Positions 52,462 through 62,284 of a DNA stretch of 64,000 nucleotides are shown piece by piece; the stretch's first letter is position 1, and every line of letters begins with the position of its first letter. Position numbers and translations under genes: made by a program. The notes below the pieces were generated by a model that was not told the DNA's origin, did not search any database, and saw only the letters and a list, made by a program, of their open reading frames with translations. Source of the DNA: Oceanobacter kriegii DSM 6294 (GTDB lineage: Bacteria; Pseudomonadota; Gammaproteobacteria; Pseudomonadales; Oceanobacteraceae); assembly GCF_000422845.1 (NCBI RefSeq), contig NZ_KE383934.1:1-64000 (forward strand), in the 5' to 3' direction.

Positions 52462-53193
52462 TCAGAACGGGATGTCGTCGTCGAAATCGTCGAAGTTGTT
52501 GCTTGGCTGTGGTGCAGCGGCAGGTGCCTGTTGTGGCGCTTGCTGATAACCACCCTGTGGTTGGGCTGGTTGCTGTGGACGCTGCTGTGGAGCCGCTTGT
52601 GGAGCCTGTTGGTAAGGCTGTTGAGCTGGCTGCTGCGGAGCCTGTTGTGGGGCTTGCTGCGGTGCTTGCTGATAGCCACCCTGGTTGCCCATTGGCTGTT
52701 GTGGCTGGCTTTGCGGTGCTGGCTGACCGTAGCCCTGACCACCCATGCCCGGGTTCATACCGCCTTGAGGCTGGTTCATCATACCCGCTGCACCACCGGC
52801 AGGCTGCTGGTAGCCGCCCATGCCGGAACCCATACCGCCACCCATGGAATCACCGCTGTTGCGGCCGTCCAGCATCATCATGTCGTTACAGACGATTTCA
52901 GTGGTGTAGCGCTTGATGCCGTCTTTTTCCCATTCGCGGGTTTTCAGTTTGCCTTCGAAGTAGGCTTTGGAGCCTTTCTTCAGGTATTGCTGAACGATTT
53001 CGGCAAGCTTTCCGTAAACAACCAGACGGTGCCATTCGGTTTGTTCAACTTTCTGGCCAGTCTGTTTGTCGTTGTAGCTTTCATCGGTCGCCATGGTCAG
53101 GTTGGCAACGGCATTGCCGTTGGGCATGTAGCGGACTTCCGGGTCACGGCCCAGAGTACCAATCAGTGTCACTTTGTTAACGCTGCGACCCAT
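52462..53193 (-). CDS. ssb: Single-stranded DNA-binding protein
   Basis: SSB coats single-stranded DNA and recruits repair and replication proteins by its C-terminal tip. The OB fold (residues 1-112) starts [22 protein letters not shown]. The tip is the canonical DDDIPF. The linker between them is about 125 residues long, rich in Gly/Met and then in repeated QQAP units, which makes the protein 243 residues against ~178 in E. coli. AGGAG precedes ATG 53193. The MFS gene upstream ends inside the first codons of ssb, so the two are probably co-transcribed. Confidence 0.97.
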   Translation of the reverse strand: MGRSVNKVTLIGTLGRDPEVRYMPNGNAVANLTMATDESYNDKQTGQKVEQTEWHRLVVYGKLAEIVQQYLKKGSKAYFEGKLKTREWEKDGIKRYTTEIVCNDMMMLDGRNSGDSMGGGMGSGMGGYQQPAGGAAGMMNQPQGGMNPGMGGQGYGQPAPQSQPQQPMGNQGGYQQAPQQAPQQAPQQPAQQPYQQAPQAAPQQRPQQPAQPQGGYQQAPQQAPAAAPQPSNNFDDFDDDIPF

Positions 53194-54550
53194 GAGTGTC
53201 TCCTGTAGATTCGATAATTTGGTTGGCCTGCGACTTGTCGAAGTCACGGGCAGTTACTTTCAGATAAATAGCGTTTTCTTCCGGCATTTCTGCCAGCTCT
53301 GCAACCCCGGACAAGGCCAGCAAGGCTTGTTGCTGCTGGCTGTTCAGAGGTTGGGAAATGTCCAGTCGCACACTGGTTAAATGGCGCGGTGCGGCGGAGA
53401 AAAACATCAGGATTCCCCATAACAACACAGCCAGCGCGAAGATGGCAAATACCGAGTTCACACCAAAGGTTGCCATCAACCAGCCGCCCATACTGCCGCC
53501 CACAAAGGCCCCCAGGAACTGCATGCTGGAGTAGATGCCCATGGCGCTGCCCTTGGAACCAGCCGGTGCCACTTTGCTGAGCCAGGACGGCAGGCTGGCT
53601 TCCATCAGGTTAAAACCTACGAAGTACAGCAGCAGCAATGCGCCCCAGTGCCAAACGGCGTGAGCCTGGGTCATCAGCAACAGAGCCAGCAGGATAAAAC
53701 CGCCGGCCAGCAGCACGATATTTTTCATTTGCTGGCGCTTTTCGGCAATGATGATGAAGGGCACCATTAGTACAAAGGCAGCAATCAAAATCGGCAAATA
53801 CAGATGGCTGTGGTTTTCAGCGGCAAAGCCCAACTGGGTTAATTGCAGCGGAATGGCGACGAACACCGCGACCATCAAGGCGTGTAATACAAAAACGCCA
53901 ATGTTCAGGGGCCACAGCACCTTGTTGCCCAGTTGGCGTTTGACTTCGCTGAGCACCGCTACCGAGTCCCGGTGACGCACCTTGGGCGGCGACGGAATCA
54001 GCAGCAGGGTTACCAATACACCACCCAGCGCCAGAACACCGGTGGCGGTGAAAATCAGATGCAGACCGCCCAGCGCCGATAGCCATGGCCCCAGCACCAG
54101 TGCCACCGAAAACGACAAGCCAATGCTGGCGCCGATAAAGGCCATCGCCTTCATGCGGTTATTTTCGTTGGTCAGGTCGGTCACCAGCGCCATGATCGCG
54201 CTGGCAATGGCACCGCCGCCTTGCATGGCACGGCCAATAATCAGGCCGTAGACGCTGTCTGCTTGAGCCGCAATCAGACTGCCGAGGGCAAAAATCAGCA
54301 GACCACCAATAATGACGGGCTTGCGGCCAATTTTGTCGGACAGGGCGCCAGCAGGAATTTGCAGCACTGCCTGGGTCAGGCCGTAAACGCCCATCGCAAG
54401 GCCGAGCAATTCCGGTGTGGCATCTTCCAGTGTCAGGCCGTCGATCATCAGGACCGGCAGCACCATAAACAGGCCCAGCATGCGCAGGGCGTATAAAGCA
54501 GCGAGCGAGGCAACGGCGCGCTGTTGAACCGAGTTGGGTATGGCGATCAT
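53177..54550 (-). CDS. yajR: MFS transporter, YajR-like
   Basis: A 457-residue major-facilitator protein with 12 helices and a C-terminal soluble domain of about 70 residues that resembles the ferredoxin-like YAM domain of E. coli Yaj[41 protein letters not shown] (motif A) and [25 protein letters not shown] track YajR closely. The substrate is unknown. ATG 54550 or 54574 could start it. It overlaps ssb by 17 bases, and uvrA lies on the other side, an arrangement seen in Pseudomonas. Confidence 0.88.
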   Translation of the reverse strand: MIAIPNSVQQRAVASLAALYALRMLGLFMVLPVLMIDGLTLEDATPELLGLAMGVYGLTQAVLQIPAGALSDKIGRKPVIIGGLLIFALGSLIAAQADSVYGLIIGRAMQGGGAIASAIMALVTDLTNENNRMKAMAFIGASIGLSFSVALVLGPWLSALGGLHLIFTATGVLALGGVLVTLLLIPSPPKVRHRDSVAVLSEVKRQLGNKVLWPLNIGVFVLHALMVAVFVAIPLQLTQLGFAAENHSHLYLPILIAAFVLMVPFIIIAEKRQQMKNIVLLAGGFILLALLLMTQAHAVWHWGALLLLYFVGFNLMEASLPSWLSKVAPAGSKGSAMGIYSSMQFLGAFVGGSMGGWLMATFGVNSVFAIFALAVLLWGILMFFSAAPRHLTSVRLDISQPLNSQQQQALLALSGVAELAEMPEENAIYLKVTARDFDKSQANQIIESTGDTHGSQR

Positions 54551-54906
54551 GTAAATTCCAGATAGGGGAGCCATCCCGGGCTTCCGCTGAACGTGACTGG
54601 TGAAACGGGTACCGCGAAAAAGCGCGCTAGTTTAACAGGACTCGACCTGAAATTTCAGCCACTCTGGAGGTTTTTGACAATCTGTTCAGTCCTGGCAACC
54701 CCGCTCTGGCAACTACCGGCCGGGTGCCAAAACCGCTATAAATAGTTGCTCTGAATAATGCGAACCATCAAACGAGCGACAGCAACAGCAGGACGCCGGT
54801 TGCTGCACTCAATGGTCTGGGCCCCTGGCTTCAGACCTAATAATCAGAAATCACAAAGCCCGCGGCCGCGGGTAGATGCCCGACCAATAACAACAAGGAT
54901 GTTTTT
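54551..54906. other. Divergent intergenic region before the LuxR-type regulator
   Basis: 356 bases with no gene. It has TTGACA at 54674-54679 without a partner -10, the repeated word CTGGCAAC (about 54692 and 54705), and TATAAA near 54736. I see no LexA box for uvrA or ssb here. A regulator or its own product could bind the repeat. Confidence 0.4.
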
Positions 54907-55602
54907 ATGGCGACAGGCAACCACAGCTCAGGCTCTCTGCTGCTCTTTTCCAGTGCCAGCGTGCAACAGCCGCTGTTACAGCAATACCTGCAAACCCAAA
55001 CCGGTCGGGCATGCCAGCATCTGGACGATTTTGACGCCCTGATGCAGCTGGATTACCACTCGGTAGCGTTGGTTCTGTGTCAGTTGCCTTACGGTCGTGA
55101 GGAGCAATACGAGCAGTGGCTCGATCATCTGATGCAGCAGGAATTTCGCGGCGCGGTGGGCTTTTTTGATGTTGCTGCGCCGGCGGATCTCAATCAGCTG
55201 GTGTTGTGGCAGCCGGTGTTCGGCTGCTTTGAGTCCGATTGCACGCCGGCGCAGTTACTGGACGGGGTTAACCGACTGCTGCAAAGGCAGTGCTGTTTAC
55301 CTGACTGTCTGCTGTATCGGGTGTTGCAACAGCTGCGTTCTCGTCCGGCGCGGTTGGGTAACCGCAAACTGACCCGTCGTGAGCAAGAGGTGTTCCGGCT
55401 GGTGCAGGCTGGCAACAGCAACCTGCGCATTGCCGATGACCTGCAACTGAGCGAACACACGGTGAAAACTCATGTTTCCAGTTTGTACCGCAAGCTGGGC
55501 GTTCGGAATCGCATCGAATTGATGAACCTGCTGGCGGAATCGTCAATTCTCGTCTTTTATCGTCCGGTTAGAAGACTAGCTCTGCATCCGCTGGCTGCAT
55601 GA
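54907..55602 (+). CDS. LuxR/CsgD-type transcription regulator
   Basis: A 231-residue protein. The C-terminal LuxR helix-turn-helix (about 150-208) reads LTRREQEVFRLVQAGNSNLRIADDLQLSEHTVKTHVSSLYRKLGV, including the conserved Glu and LTxRE start. The N-terminal 140 residues have the size of a receiver-like domain but lack an obvious DD-D-K phosphorylation set, as in CsgD and other atypical regulators. It lies 48 bases upstream of uvrA on the same strand. Target genes cannot be inferred. A biofilm role is possible only by analogy. Confidence 0.85.
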   Translation: MATGNHSSGSLLLFSSASVQQPLLQQYLQTQTGRACQHLDDFDALMQLDYHSVALVLCQLPYGREEQYEQWLDHLMQQEFRGAVGFFDVAAPADLNQLVLWQPVFGCFESDCTPAQLLDGVNRLLQRQCCLPDCLLYRVLQQLRSRPARLGNRKLTRREQEVFRLVQAGNSNLRIADDLQLSEHTVKTHVSSLYRKLGVRNRIELMNLLAESSILVFYRPVRRLALHPLAA

Positions 55603-55650
55603 TTTACAATGTCGCTTTTGATTTTCAATTCAGGTGTAGAGCTGAGCCGC

Positions 55651-58497
55651 ATGGACAAGATTCTGGTCAGAGGTGCCCGTACTCACAACCTCAAAAACGT
55701 CGATTTGGACATTCCTCGTGACAAGCTGGTGGTGATCACTGGCTTGAGTGGATCGGGCAAATCGTCATTGGCGTTCGATACGCTCTACGCCGAGGGACAG
55801 CGTCGCTATGTGGAATCGCTGTCGACTTACGCCCGCCAGTTTTTGAGCGTGATGGAAAAGCCCGATGTCGACCTGATTGAAGGTCTGTCTCCGGCCATTT
55901 CCATCGAGCAGAAGTCCACCTCTCACAACCCGCGTTCCACCGTGGGCACCGTCACTGAAATTTACGACTACCTGCGTTTGCTGTTTGCACGAGTTGGCAC
56001 GCCACGTTGCCCGGATCACGATGTCGCGCTGGAAGCCCAGACCGTCAGCCAGATGGTCGACAGCATCATGGAGCTGCCGGAAGGCGCCAAATACATGATT
56101 CTGGCCCCGGTGATTCGTGACCGTAAGGGCGAGCACGCGGGTGTGTTCGACAGTCTGCGCGCTCAGGGTTATGTGCGGGTGCGCGTTGATGGCCGTATTT
56201 ATGATCTGGATGACCTGCCGGATCTCGACAAGCGTCGCAAGCACTCGATTGAAGTGGTGGTCGATCGCTTCAAGGTAAAAGAAGGCATTGAACAGCGTTT
56301 GTCAGAGTCGCTGGAAACCTGTCTTGAACTGAGCGGCGGTCTGGCGCTGGCCACTTGGATGGACGATGACGACGCCGAGCCGATGCTGTTCTCGTCGCAG
56401 TTCTCCTGCCCGCATTGTGGCTACAGCCTGTCCGAACTGGAACCGCGTTTGTTCTCGTTCAACAACCCGGCCGGTGCCTGCACCAGCTGTGACGGTTTGG
56501 GCGTGAAGCAGTACTTCGACCCGGATCGGGTGGTGGTGGATGCCAGTCTGTCGATCAGTGAAGGGGCGATTCGTGGCTGGGATCGTCGCAGCGTCTATTA
56601 CTTCCAGATGCTGTGTGCCGTTGCCGAGCACTACAAATTTCCGCTCGACGTGCCATTTGAAGAGATGTCTGAATTTGCCGTCAGCAAGTTGCTGTACGGT
56701 TCCGAAGGCGAAGAAATCGAGTTCAGCTACGTCAATTCCCGTGGTGACAAGATTTCCAAGAACCACGCGTTTGAAGGTGTGCTGCCGAACCTGGATCGTC
56801 GATACCACGAAACCGAGTCCCAGACGGTACGCGACGAGCTGTCCAAGTACCTGAGCGTGCAGCCATGCCCGGCTTGTGAAGGCTCACGTTTGCGCAAGGA
56901 AGCCCGCAACGTCTTTATTGAAGACAAGACCATTCATGCCTGTACCGGTATGGCGGTGGAAGACGCTCACAACTACTTTACTGACCTCAAACTGAGCGGT
57001 CACAAGGGCGAAATTGCCGAGAAAATCCTCAAGGAAATTCGTGAGCGCCTGAGCTTTTTGGTCAACGTGGGGCTGGAATACCTGACCCTGAATCGCAGTT
57101 CCGACACATTGTCTGGTGGTGAAGCCCAGCGTATTCGTCTGGCGTCACAAATCGGTGCCGGTCTGGTCGGGGTAATGTATATCCTCGATGAGCCGTCGAT
57201 TGGTCTGCACCAGCGTGACAACGATCGCCTGTTGAAAACCCTGTTCCACCTGCGTGATCTCGGCAATACCGTCCTGGTGGTGGAGCACGACGAAGACGCC
57301 ATCCGCAGCGCCGATTATCTGATCGATATCGGCCCGGGTGCCGGTGTGCATGGCGGTCAGGTGATTGCCAAGGGTACGCCGGAAGAAGTCGCCAACGATC
57401 CGAACTCCGAAACCGGTAAATACCTGTCCGGTGCTCGCGCCATCGAGCTGCCAGACAAGCGCACGCCGTACCCGAAAGGCAAGGAGTTGAAGCTGAAGGG
57501 TGCCAAAGGCAACAACCTCAACGACGTTGATCTGACCATTCCACTGGGCCTGATGACCTGTATCACCGGGGTTTCTGGTTCCGGTAAATCGACCCTGATC
57601 AACCGTACCTTATACCCGTTAGCCGCGACGGCGTTGAACGGCGCTACCACGCTGAAAGCGTCCGAGCACAAGAGCATCAGCGGGTTGGGTCAGCTGGATA
57701 AAGTGGTCGATATCGACCAGAGCCCGATTGGCCGCACGCCGCGTTCCAACCCGGCCACTTACACCGGCATTTTCACCCCAGTGCGGGAAATTTTTGCTGG
57801 CACCCAGGAAGCCCGTTCCCGTGGCTACAAGGCTGGTCGTTTCTCGTTCAACGTCAAAGGCGGTCGTTGTGAAGCCTGTCAGGGCGATGGCGTGATCAAG
57901 GTTGAAATGCACTTCCTCGCCGACATCTATGTGCCGTGCGATGTGTGTCAGGGCAAGCGTTACAATCGCGAAACCCTGGATGTGCGCTACAAGGGCAAGA
58001 ACATCCACGAAGTGCTGGAAATGACGGTAGAAGACGCTCGTGAGTTCTTCGACGCCATTCCAGCGGTGGCTCGCAAGCTGCAAACCCTGATGGACGTAGG
58101 CCTGAGCTACATCCGACTGGGACAGGCGGCAACCACCTTGTCGGGCGGTGAAGCCCAACGGGTGAAACTGGCCAAAGAGCTGTCGAAACGTGATACCGGC
58201 AATACCCTGTACATTCTGGATGAGCCGACCACCGGTCTGCACTTCCATGACATCGAACAGCTGTTGGAAGTACTGCATCGGCTGCGTGACCACGGCAACA
58301 CCGTGGTGGTGATTGAACACAATCTGGATGTGATCAAAACTGCCGACTGGATTGTCGACCTCGGCCCGGAGGGCGGTTCCAAAGGTGGTTACATCATTGC
58401 CGAAGGTACGCCGGAAGACATCGCCGCTGCCGAGGTTTCCCATACCGGTCGTTTCCTCAAGCCATTGCTGGAAGTGGGTCAGGCTCGCAAGGGCTGA
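55651..58497 (+). CDS. uvrA: Excinuclease ABC subunit A
   Basis: UvrA finds DNA damage and loads UvrB. The 948-residue protein has two ABC modules with Walker [11 protein letters not shown] and [10 protein letters not shown], signature [12 protein letters not shown] and [12 protein letters not shown], and zinc-finger cysteines (CPHCGYS..CTSCDG and [16 protein letters not shown]). ATG 55651 ([17 protein letters not shown]) is the family start; 55609 is an extension. A LexA box, common before uvrA, was not found. Confidence 0.97.
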   Translation: MDKILVRGARTHNLKNVDLDIPRDKLVVITGLSGSGKSSLAFDTLYAEGQRRYVESLSTYARQFLSVMEKPDVDLIEGLSPAISIEQKSTSHNPRSTVGTVTEIYDYLRLLFARVGTPRCPDHDVALEAQTVSQMVDSIMELPEGAKYMILAPVIRDRKGEHAGVFDSLRAQGYVRVRVDGRIYDLDDLPDLDKRRKHSIEVVVDRFKVKEGIEQRLSESLETCLELSGGLALATWMDDDDAEPMLFSSQFSCPHCGYSLSELEPRLFSFNNPAGACTSCDGLGVKQYFDPDRVVVDASLSISEGAIRGWDRRSVYYFQMLCAVAEHYKFPLDVPFEEMSEFAVSKLLYGSEGEEIEFSYVNSRGDKISKNHAFEGVLPNLDRRYHETESQTVRDELSKYLSVQPCPACEGSRLRKEARNVFIEDKTIHACTGMAVEDAHNYFTDLKLSGHKGEIAEKILKEIRERLSFLVNVGLEYLTLNRSSDTLSGGEAQRIRLASQIGAGLVGVMYILDEPSIGLHQRDNDRLLKTLFHLRDLGNTVLVVEHDEDAIRSADYLIDIGPGAGVHGGQVIAKGTPEEVANDPNSETGKYLSGARAIELPDKRTPYPKGKELKLKGAKGNNLNDVDLTIPLGLMTCITGVSGSGKSTLINRTLYPLAATALNGATTLKASEHKSISGLGQLDKVVDIDQSPIGRTPRSNPATYTGIFTPVREIFAGTQEARSRGYKAGRFSFNVKGGRCEACQGDGVIKVEMHFLADIYVPCDVCQGKRYNRETLDVRYKGKNIHEVLEMTVEDAREFFDAIPAVARKLQTLMDVGLSYIRLGQAATTLSGGEAQRVKLAKELSKRDTGNTLYILDEPTTGLHFHDIEQLLEVLHRLRDHGNTVVVIEHNLDVIKTADWIVDLGPEGGSKGGYIIAEGTPEDIAAAEVSHTGRFLKPLLEVGQARKG

Positions 58498-58512
58498 CTC
58501 GGTCGTAACACG

Positions 58513-59109
58513 ATGAGTAAACGCAAGATCTGTGACCGATGTGAGCGCCCACAAACCGTGTGTTTGTGCAGCGCTCTGGTGACCCTTGAAGCGGATATTC
58601 AGCTGACCATCTGGCAAGACCCAGACGAATCAAAGCATCGCTTGTCGACCGCGCCCTTGTTGCAGAAAAGCATCAAGGGCAGCCGTTTGCTGGTGGGAGA
58701 TCAGTTTGAACCGCAAGCCTTTTTGGGAGAACACTGGCGAACCGATACGCTGCTGTTGTTTCCGCTGGAGAACAAACCCGCGCTGGAACCCGCTCAGCTG
58801 GTGAATCCGGACGGTTCGGTGGGCTTCAGCAATTTACTGGTATTGGATGGCACCTGGCGCAAGGTCAAACGCTTATTGCTGCTGAATCCGTGGCTGACCG
58901 AGTTGCAGCACATTCAACTGAACCCGGCGCAGCAAAGCCGTTATGCGCCCGTGCGTAAATCTCCCCGGGAAGACGGGGTGTCTACGTTGGAAGCCTGCGT
59001 TGCAGCGCTCAATATGTTGCACCCAACACGGGATTTTTCAGCCGTTACCGGCGTGCTGGATCGCATGGTCGAGTTACAAATCCAGCAGCGTCAGCAGGCG
59101 CAGCAGTAA
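58513..59109 (+). CDS. tapT: tRNA-uridine aminocarboxypropyltransferase (DTW domain, TapT)
   Basis: A 198-residue DTW-domain protein of the YfiP group, which transfers the 3-amino-3-carboxypropyl group of SAM to U47 of some tRNAs. Four N-terminal cysteines in CDRCERPQTVCLC suggest zinc binding. The core is LVLDGTWRKVKRLLLLNPWL, with SPREDGVSTLEACVAAL after it. It follows uvrA by 15 bases and may share its transcript. Confidence 0.9.
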   Translation: MSKRKICDRCERPQTVCLCSALVTLEADIQLTIWQDPDESKHRLSTAPLLQKSIKGSRLLVGDQFEPQAFLGEHWRTDTLLLFPLENKPALEPAQLVNPDGSVGFSNLLVLDGTWRKVKRLLLLNPWLTELQHIQLNPAQQSRYAPVRKSPREDGVSTLEACVAALNMLHPTRDFSAVTGVLDRMVELQIQQRQQAQQ

Positions 59110-59136
59110 GTTCTATTACTTACCGATTGAGGTTAC

Positions 59137-60492
59137 TCAGGCGTTCTCTGTCATCGACGTGATATGACGAATCTGTCGCTCGATCAGGGTGCGGCTGGTT
59201 TCCGGCAGGTCCTTGAGCCAGAAGTTGGATTGCTGGCTGCCTTGCAGGTTTTTTACCAGCGGGCCTTCGTCCCATTCCACACCGTATTCCGGTGGCAGTT
59301 CGGAAATCAGTACCTGACTGGCCAGCAAACGATTGTCTTCGCTGCGGCGGGCGAGGTGAGACGCCCAGTAGAGGGTGTCACCAATCAGGCTGTAATGAAC
59401 CGAATCGGTGGCGTTGTCTTCGTCGTGCTGCTGCATCGGTGCCAGCAGTACCGGGCCCCAGTGGGCGGCAATGCGGAAGCTCACTGATGCCATCAGCGGG
59501 TTGCGGCTTTGGGCATTCTGTAACAGTCCCAGACACAGTTGGGCGGCGTAAATACAGTGAATGGTGTCGCGTTCGCTGGATTCGTTCAGACCAAAAATCA
59601 TCACCAGGCCATCGCCCTGATAACGGTCGAGCTTGCCGTTATAGAGCTTCACTGCCTGGTTCATCAGGCGATAGTACTCGCTCAGGACATTGCCCAATTC
59701 TTCAGCGCTGAGGCGCGATTGCAGCACATCCAGATCGGAAATCTCGATGTAAACCAGAGCGCAGCGGTGGTAGGTCGCAGCCGTGACGGGTGGTTTGCTG
59801 CCTGAGTACAGGTATTTGCCCAGCGCCTTTTCAACCGCCTGACGTTGGCGTTGCTGCTGCTGGATACCGGCACACTGTTGATTCAGCTGCTGTAACTCTG
59901 CAATCGGCAGGGTCTGCTCTGGCAGGTCGAGTGGCTTGTCGTCCTGCCAGCGTTGCAAGGCCGCAGTCAATTTACGAATGTAACCGGCCATGCGCTCGGC
60001 CAGAAAATAGCTGATCAGTCCGGCCAGCATGGCAAACAGGCCGGTGGCGATCAGCGCCAGTGACAGGTAGCGGCCGCTCTGGCGGCTCACCGGAGCAGGG
60101 CTGATTTCCGCTTGCACCACACCTAGGGTGGCATCGTCGAGGGTGATGGCGCGGCTGATGATATGGGCGTCGTTCACCAGCGGGCCGGTTTCGGCCAGCG
60201 GTTTGCCTTCCGGGGTCAGTACCCGCAGGGCGCGAATGTCTTCGCCTCGCTGCCATTCTTTTACCGCCAGATTAAGGCTGATGCGGTCTTGCTGGATCAG
60301 GCTGGCGGAGAGGGTCTGGGACAGCCGTTCAATTTGCTGATAAGCGTCAGAACGTTGTTCGGACTGCAATTGGGTGTGCAGGTGGCTGTAGGTTAATAAC
60401 GAGATCAACAACCCCAGTACCAGAACCTGGGCAGCGCCGATAAATCCGCAAAGTTGACTGAATCCGAAGGTTCGCTTGGAAGCTGCTGACAT
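59137..60492 (-). CDS. Membrane sensor protein with a degenerate class III cyclase domain
   Basis: A 451-residue protein. Two membrane helices (about 16-36 and 143-165) flank a ~105-residue periplasmic domain that resembles Smp/YtjB/AhpA, a protein encoded next to serB in E. coli. A coiled linker (~200-225) leads to a class III nucleotide-cyclase fold (~240-420). The second metal Asp is present (QGDG, Asp294). The first is Glu250 (YIEISD), and the transition-state Asn and Arg are replaced by Tyr375 and His379 in GDTLYWASHL. It is therefore probably not an ordinary cyclase. I chose ATG 60492. The gene diverges from the serB group. Confidence 0.8.
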   Translation of the reverse strand: MSAASKRTFGFSQLCGFIGAAQVLVLGLLISLLTYSHLHTQLQSEQRSDAYQQIERLSQTLSASLIQQDRISLNLAVKEWQRGEDIRALRVLTPEGKPLAETGPLVNDAHIISRAITLDDATLGVVQAEISPAPVSRQSGRYLSLALIATGLFAMLAGLISYFLAERMAGYIRKLTAALQRWQDDKPLDLPEQTLPIAELQQLNQQCAGIQQQQRQRQAVEKALGKYLYSGSKPPVTAATYHRCALVYIEISDLDVLQSRLSAEELGNVLSEYYRLMNQAVKLYNGKLDRYQGDGLVMIFGLNESSERDTIHCIYAAQLCLGLLQNAQSRNPLMASVSFRIAAHWGPVLLAPMQQHDEDNATDSVHYSLIGDTLYWASHLARRSEDNRLLASQVLISELPPEYGVEWDEGPLVKNLQGSQQSNFWLKDLPETSRTLIERQIRHITSMTENA

Positions 60493-60738
60493 GTGTACGC
60501 CGTTGGTTGTTATAGGTTGCTGGTGAAAGGGGCCGCAGTGGTTTGCCTCAGATTTATTGTAGCTGCTAAACCGGGTGATACAGAGGCAATCCTCCACTGA
60601 CTGCCATAAGTGATGATAGTCAGGGGTGTTTGAGGTGCTATTATAGGCGCCGCCCAAGGGATGGCCACCGACGCTATCACAGGTTGCCTACCGCGCGGCA
60701 TTGGACGATACCCCCAAAAGAAATGAGAGGATCCAATA

Positions 60739-60909
60739 ATGAGCGACGCCAAGCAGTCTTTGCAGGAAAAACTGGAACAGCTTGAAAAAGGCCTGTTTCT
60801 GATGAGCGTAGACCGTGTTCGTGCTTTGTCCGTCCACGAAACCGTCGATTTGATCGAAGAGTTGCGCACCGTTGTAGCCGCGGCCAAAACCGACGTTGAA
60901 AAACTGTAA
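60739..60909 (+). CDS. Small helical protein (56 aa), unrecognised
   Basis: ATG 60739 has AGAGGA upstream at good spacing, and the 56-codon frame ends 44 bases before serB. The product (starting MSDAKQSLQEKLEQLEKGLF) is charged, with heptad-like leucines and no membrane helix or signal peptide. I do not recognise a family. Codon use matches the neighbours. Its place in the transcript suggests expression together with serB. Confidence 0.72.
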   Translation: MSDAKQSLQEKLEQLEKGLFLMSVDRVRALSVHETVDLIEELRTVVAAAKTDVEKL

Positions 60910-60953
60910 CAAGCAAACGCTGTAAACACATTAAAGGGTAACAGGAACGTATT

Positions 60954-62186
60954 GTGACCGAACTGGTTCTTATCCGGGTATCCGGTGCCGACAAACCCGG
61001 CCTGACGGCCAGCATGACCGCTATTCTGGCTCAGTATGGCGTAACCATTCTGGATATTGGCCAGGCTGAGATTCACGACACCTTGTCTCTGGGCATTCTT
61101 GCCGCCGTTCCTGACAGCGCAGAATCTGCTCCGGTATTAAAAGATGTGCTATTCAAGGCACACGAACTGGGGCTCTCTATCCGATTTACACCGGTAACCG
61201 CCGAAAGCTACGAGCAGTGGGTTTCCGGTCAGGGCAAAAACCGCCACATCATTACCTTGCTGGCGCGTACCATTGAGGCCGAAGCCATTGCCCGGGTGAC
61301 TGCTATCGTGGCAGAAGCAGGCCTCAATATTGACCAGATCAGCCGTTTGTCTGGTCGGGTGCCGTTGGATCAAACTGACGAAGACACCCATACCCGCGCC
61401 TGTGTTGAGTTTTCCGTGCGTGGCGATGCCAACCAGAGCGAATTGCGTGCTCGCTTCCTGGAAGTGACCAACGAGCTGGGCGTCGACGTTGCCGTGCAGG
61501 CAGACGACGTTTACCGCCGCACCCGCCGTCTGGTGGCGTTCGATATGGACTCCACTCTTATTGAAGCTGAAGTGATCGACAAGTTGGCCGAGGCGGCCGG
61601 TGTCGGTGACAAGGTGGCAGAAATTACCGAACGGGCGATGCAGGGCGAGCTGGATTTCAAACAGAGCTTTGCCGAGCGCATGGCGCTGCTGAAAGGTATG
61701 GACGCCAGTGTACTGGAGCAAATTGCCGAGCAGTTGCCGATCACCGAAGGTGCCGAACGCCTGATCTATAACCTGCGCGCGTTGGGTTACAAGACGGCGA
61801 TTCTGTCCGGCGGTTTCACCTACTTTGGCCATTACCTGCAGAAGCGTTTGGGCATTGATTATGTGTTCGCCAACGAGCTGGAAATGGAAGATGGCCGAGT
61901 CACCGGTAATGTGATTGAGCCGGTGGTGGATGGTCAGCGCAAGGCGTTCCTGCTGCGTGAACTGGCTGAACAGGAAGGTATCAAGCTGGAGCAAACCATT
62001 GCCGTTGGCGATGGCGCCAACGACCTGCCAATGCTGGGCATTGCCGGTTTGGGGATTGCTTTCCGTGCCAAGCCGCTGGTGCGTGAGAACGCCCGCAACT
62101 CCATTTCGACCCTGGGTCTGGATGGTGTGCTGTACCTGCTGGGTTACCGCGACCGCGATATTCTGGAGCCGCCTGCGCAGGATTGA
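60954..62186 (+). CDS. serB: Phosphoserine phosphatase
   Basis: SerB carries out the last step of serine synthesis. The 410-residue protein has two N-terminal ACT domains (about 1-80 and 95-180), as in pseudomonad SerB, and a C-terminal HAD phosphatase domain. The HAD motifs are FDMDSTLIEAE (nucleophile Asp), LSGGFTYF and GDGANDLPML. The start is GTG 60954 with AGGAAC upstream. It is followed by a strong terminator. Confidence 0.96.
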   Translation: MTELVLIRVSGADKPGLTASMTAILAQYGVTILDIGQAEIHDTLSLGILAAVPDSAESAPVLKDVLFKAHELGLSIRFTPVTAESYEQWVSGQGKNRHIITLLARTIEAEAIARVTAIVAEAGLNIDQISRLSGRVPLDQTDEDTHTRACVEFSVRGDANQSELRARFLEVTNELGVDVAVQADDVYRRTRRLVAFDMDSTLIEAEVIDKLAEAAGVGDKVAEITERAMQGELDFKQSFAERMALLKGMDASVLEQIAEQLPITEGAERLIYNLRALGYKTAILSGGFTYFGHYLQKRLGIDYVFANELEMEDGRVTGNVIEPVVDGQRKAFLLRELAEQEGIKLEQTIAVGDGANDLPMLGIAGLGIAFRAKPLVRENARNSISTLGLDGVLYLLGYRDRDILEPPAQD

Positions 62187-62205
62187 TCAGCCGCTTGCAG
62201 AAACC

Positions 62206-62233
62206 AAAAAGCCGACAACAATGTCGGCTTTTT
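62206..62233 (+). terminator. Rho-independent terminator after serB
   Basis: AGCCGACA and TGTCGGCT close the loop ACAA; five T follow. The left side has a run of A, so it could also serve the converging FimX-like gene. Confidence 0.9.
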
Positions 62234-62284
62234 GCGTTAAGGGCTGCGTTCTCTGACGGGCTATCAGCCCCAGGAGGTATCCGA

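Noticed and set aside
55603-55650. LexA box upstream of uvrA
   Set aside because: No CTGT-N8-ACAG match was found here or in 54551-54906.
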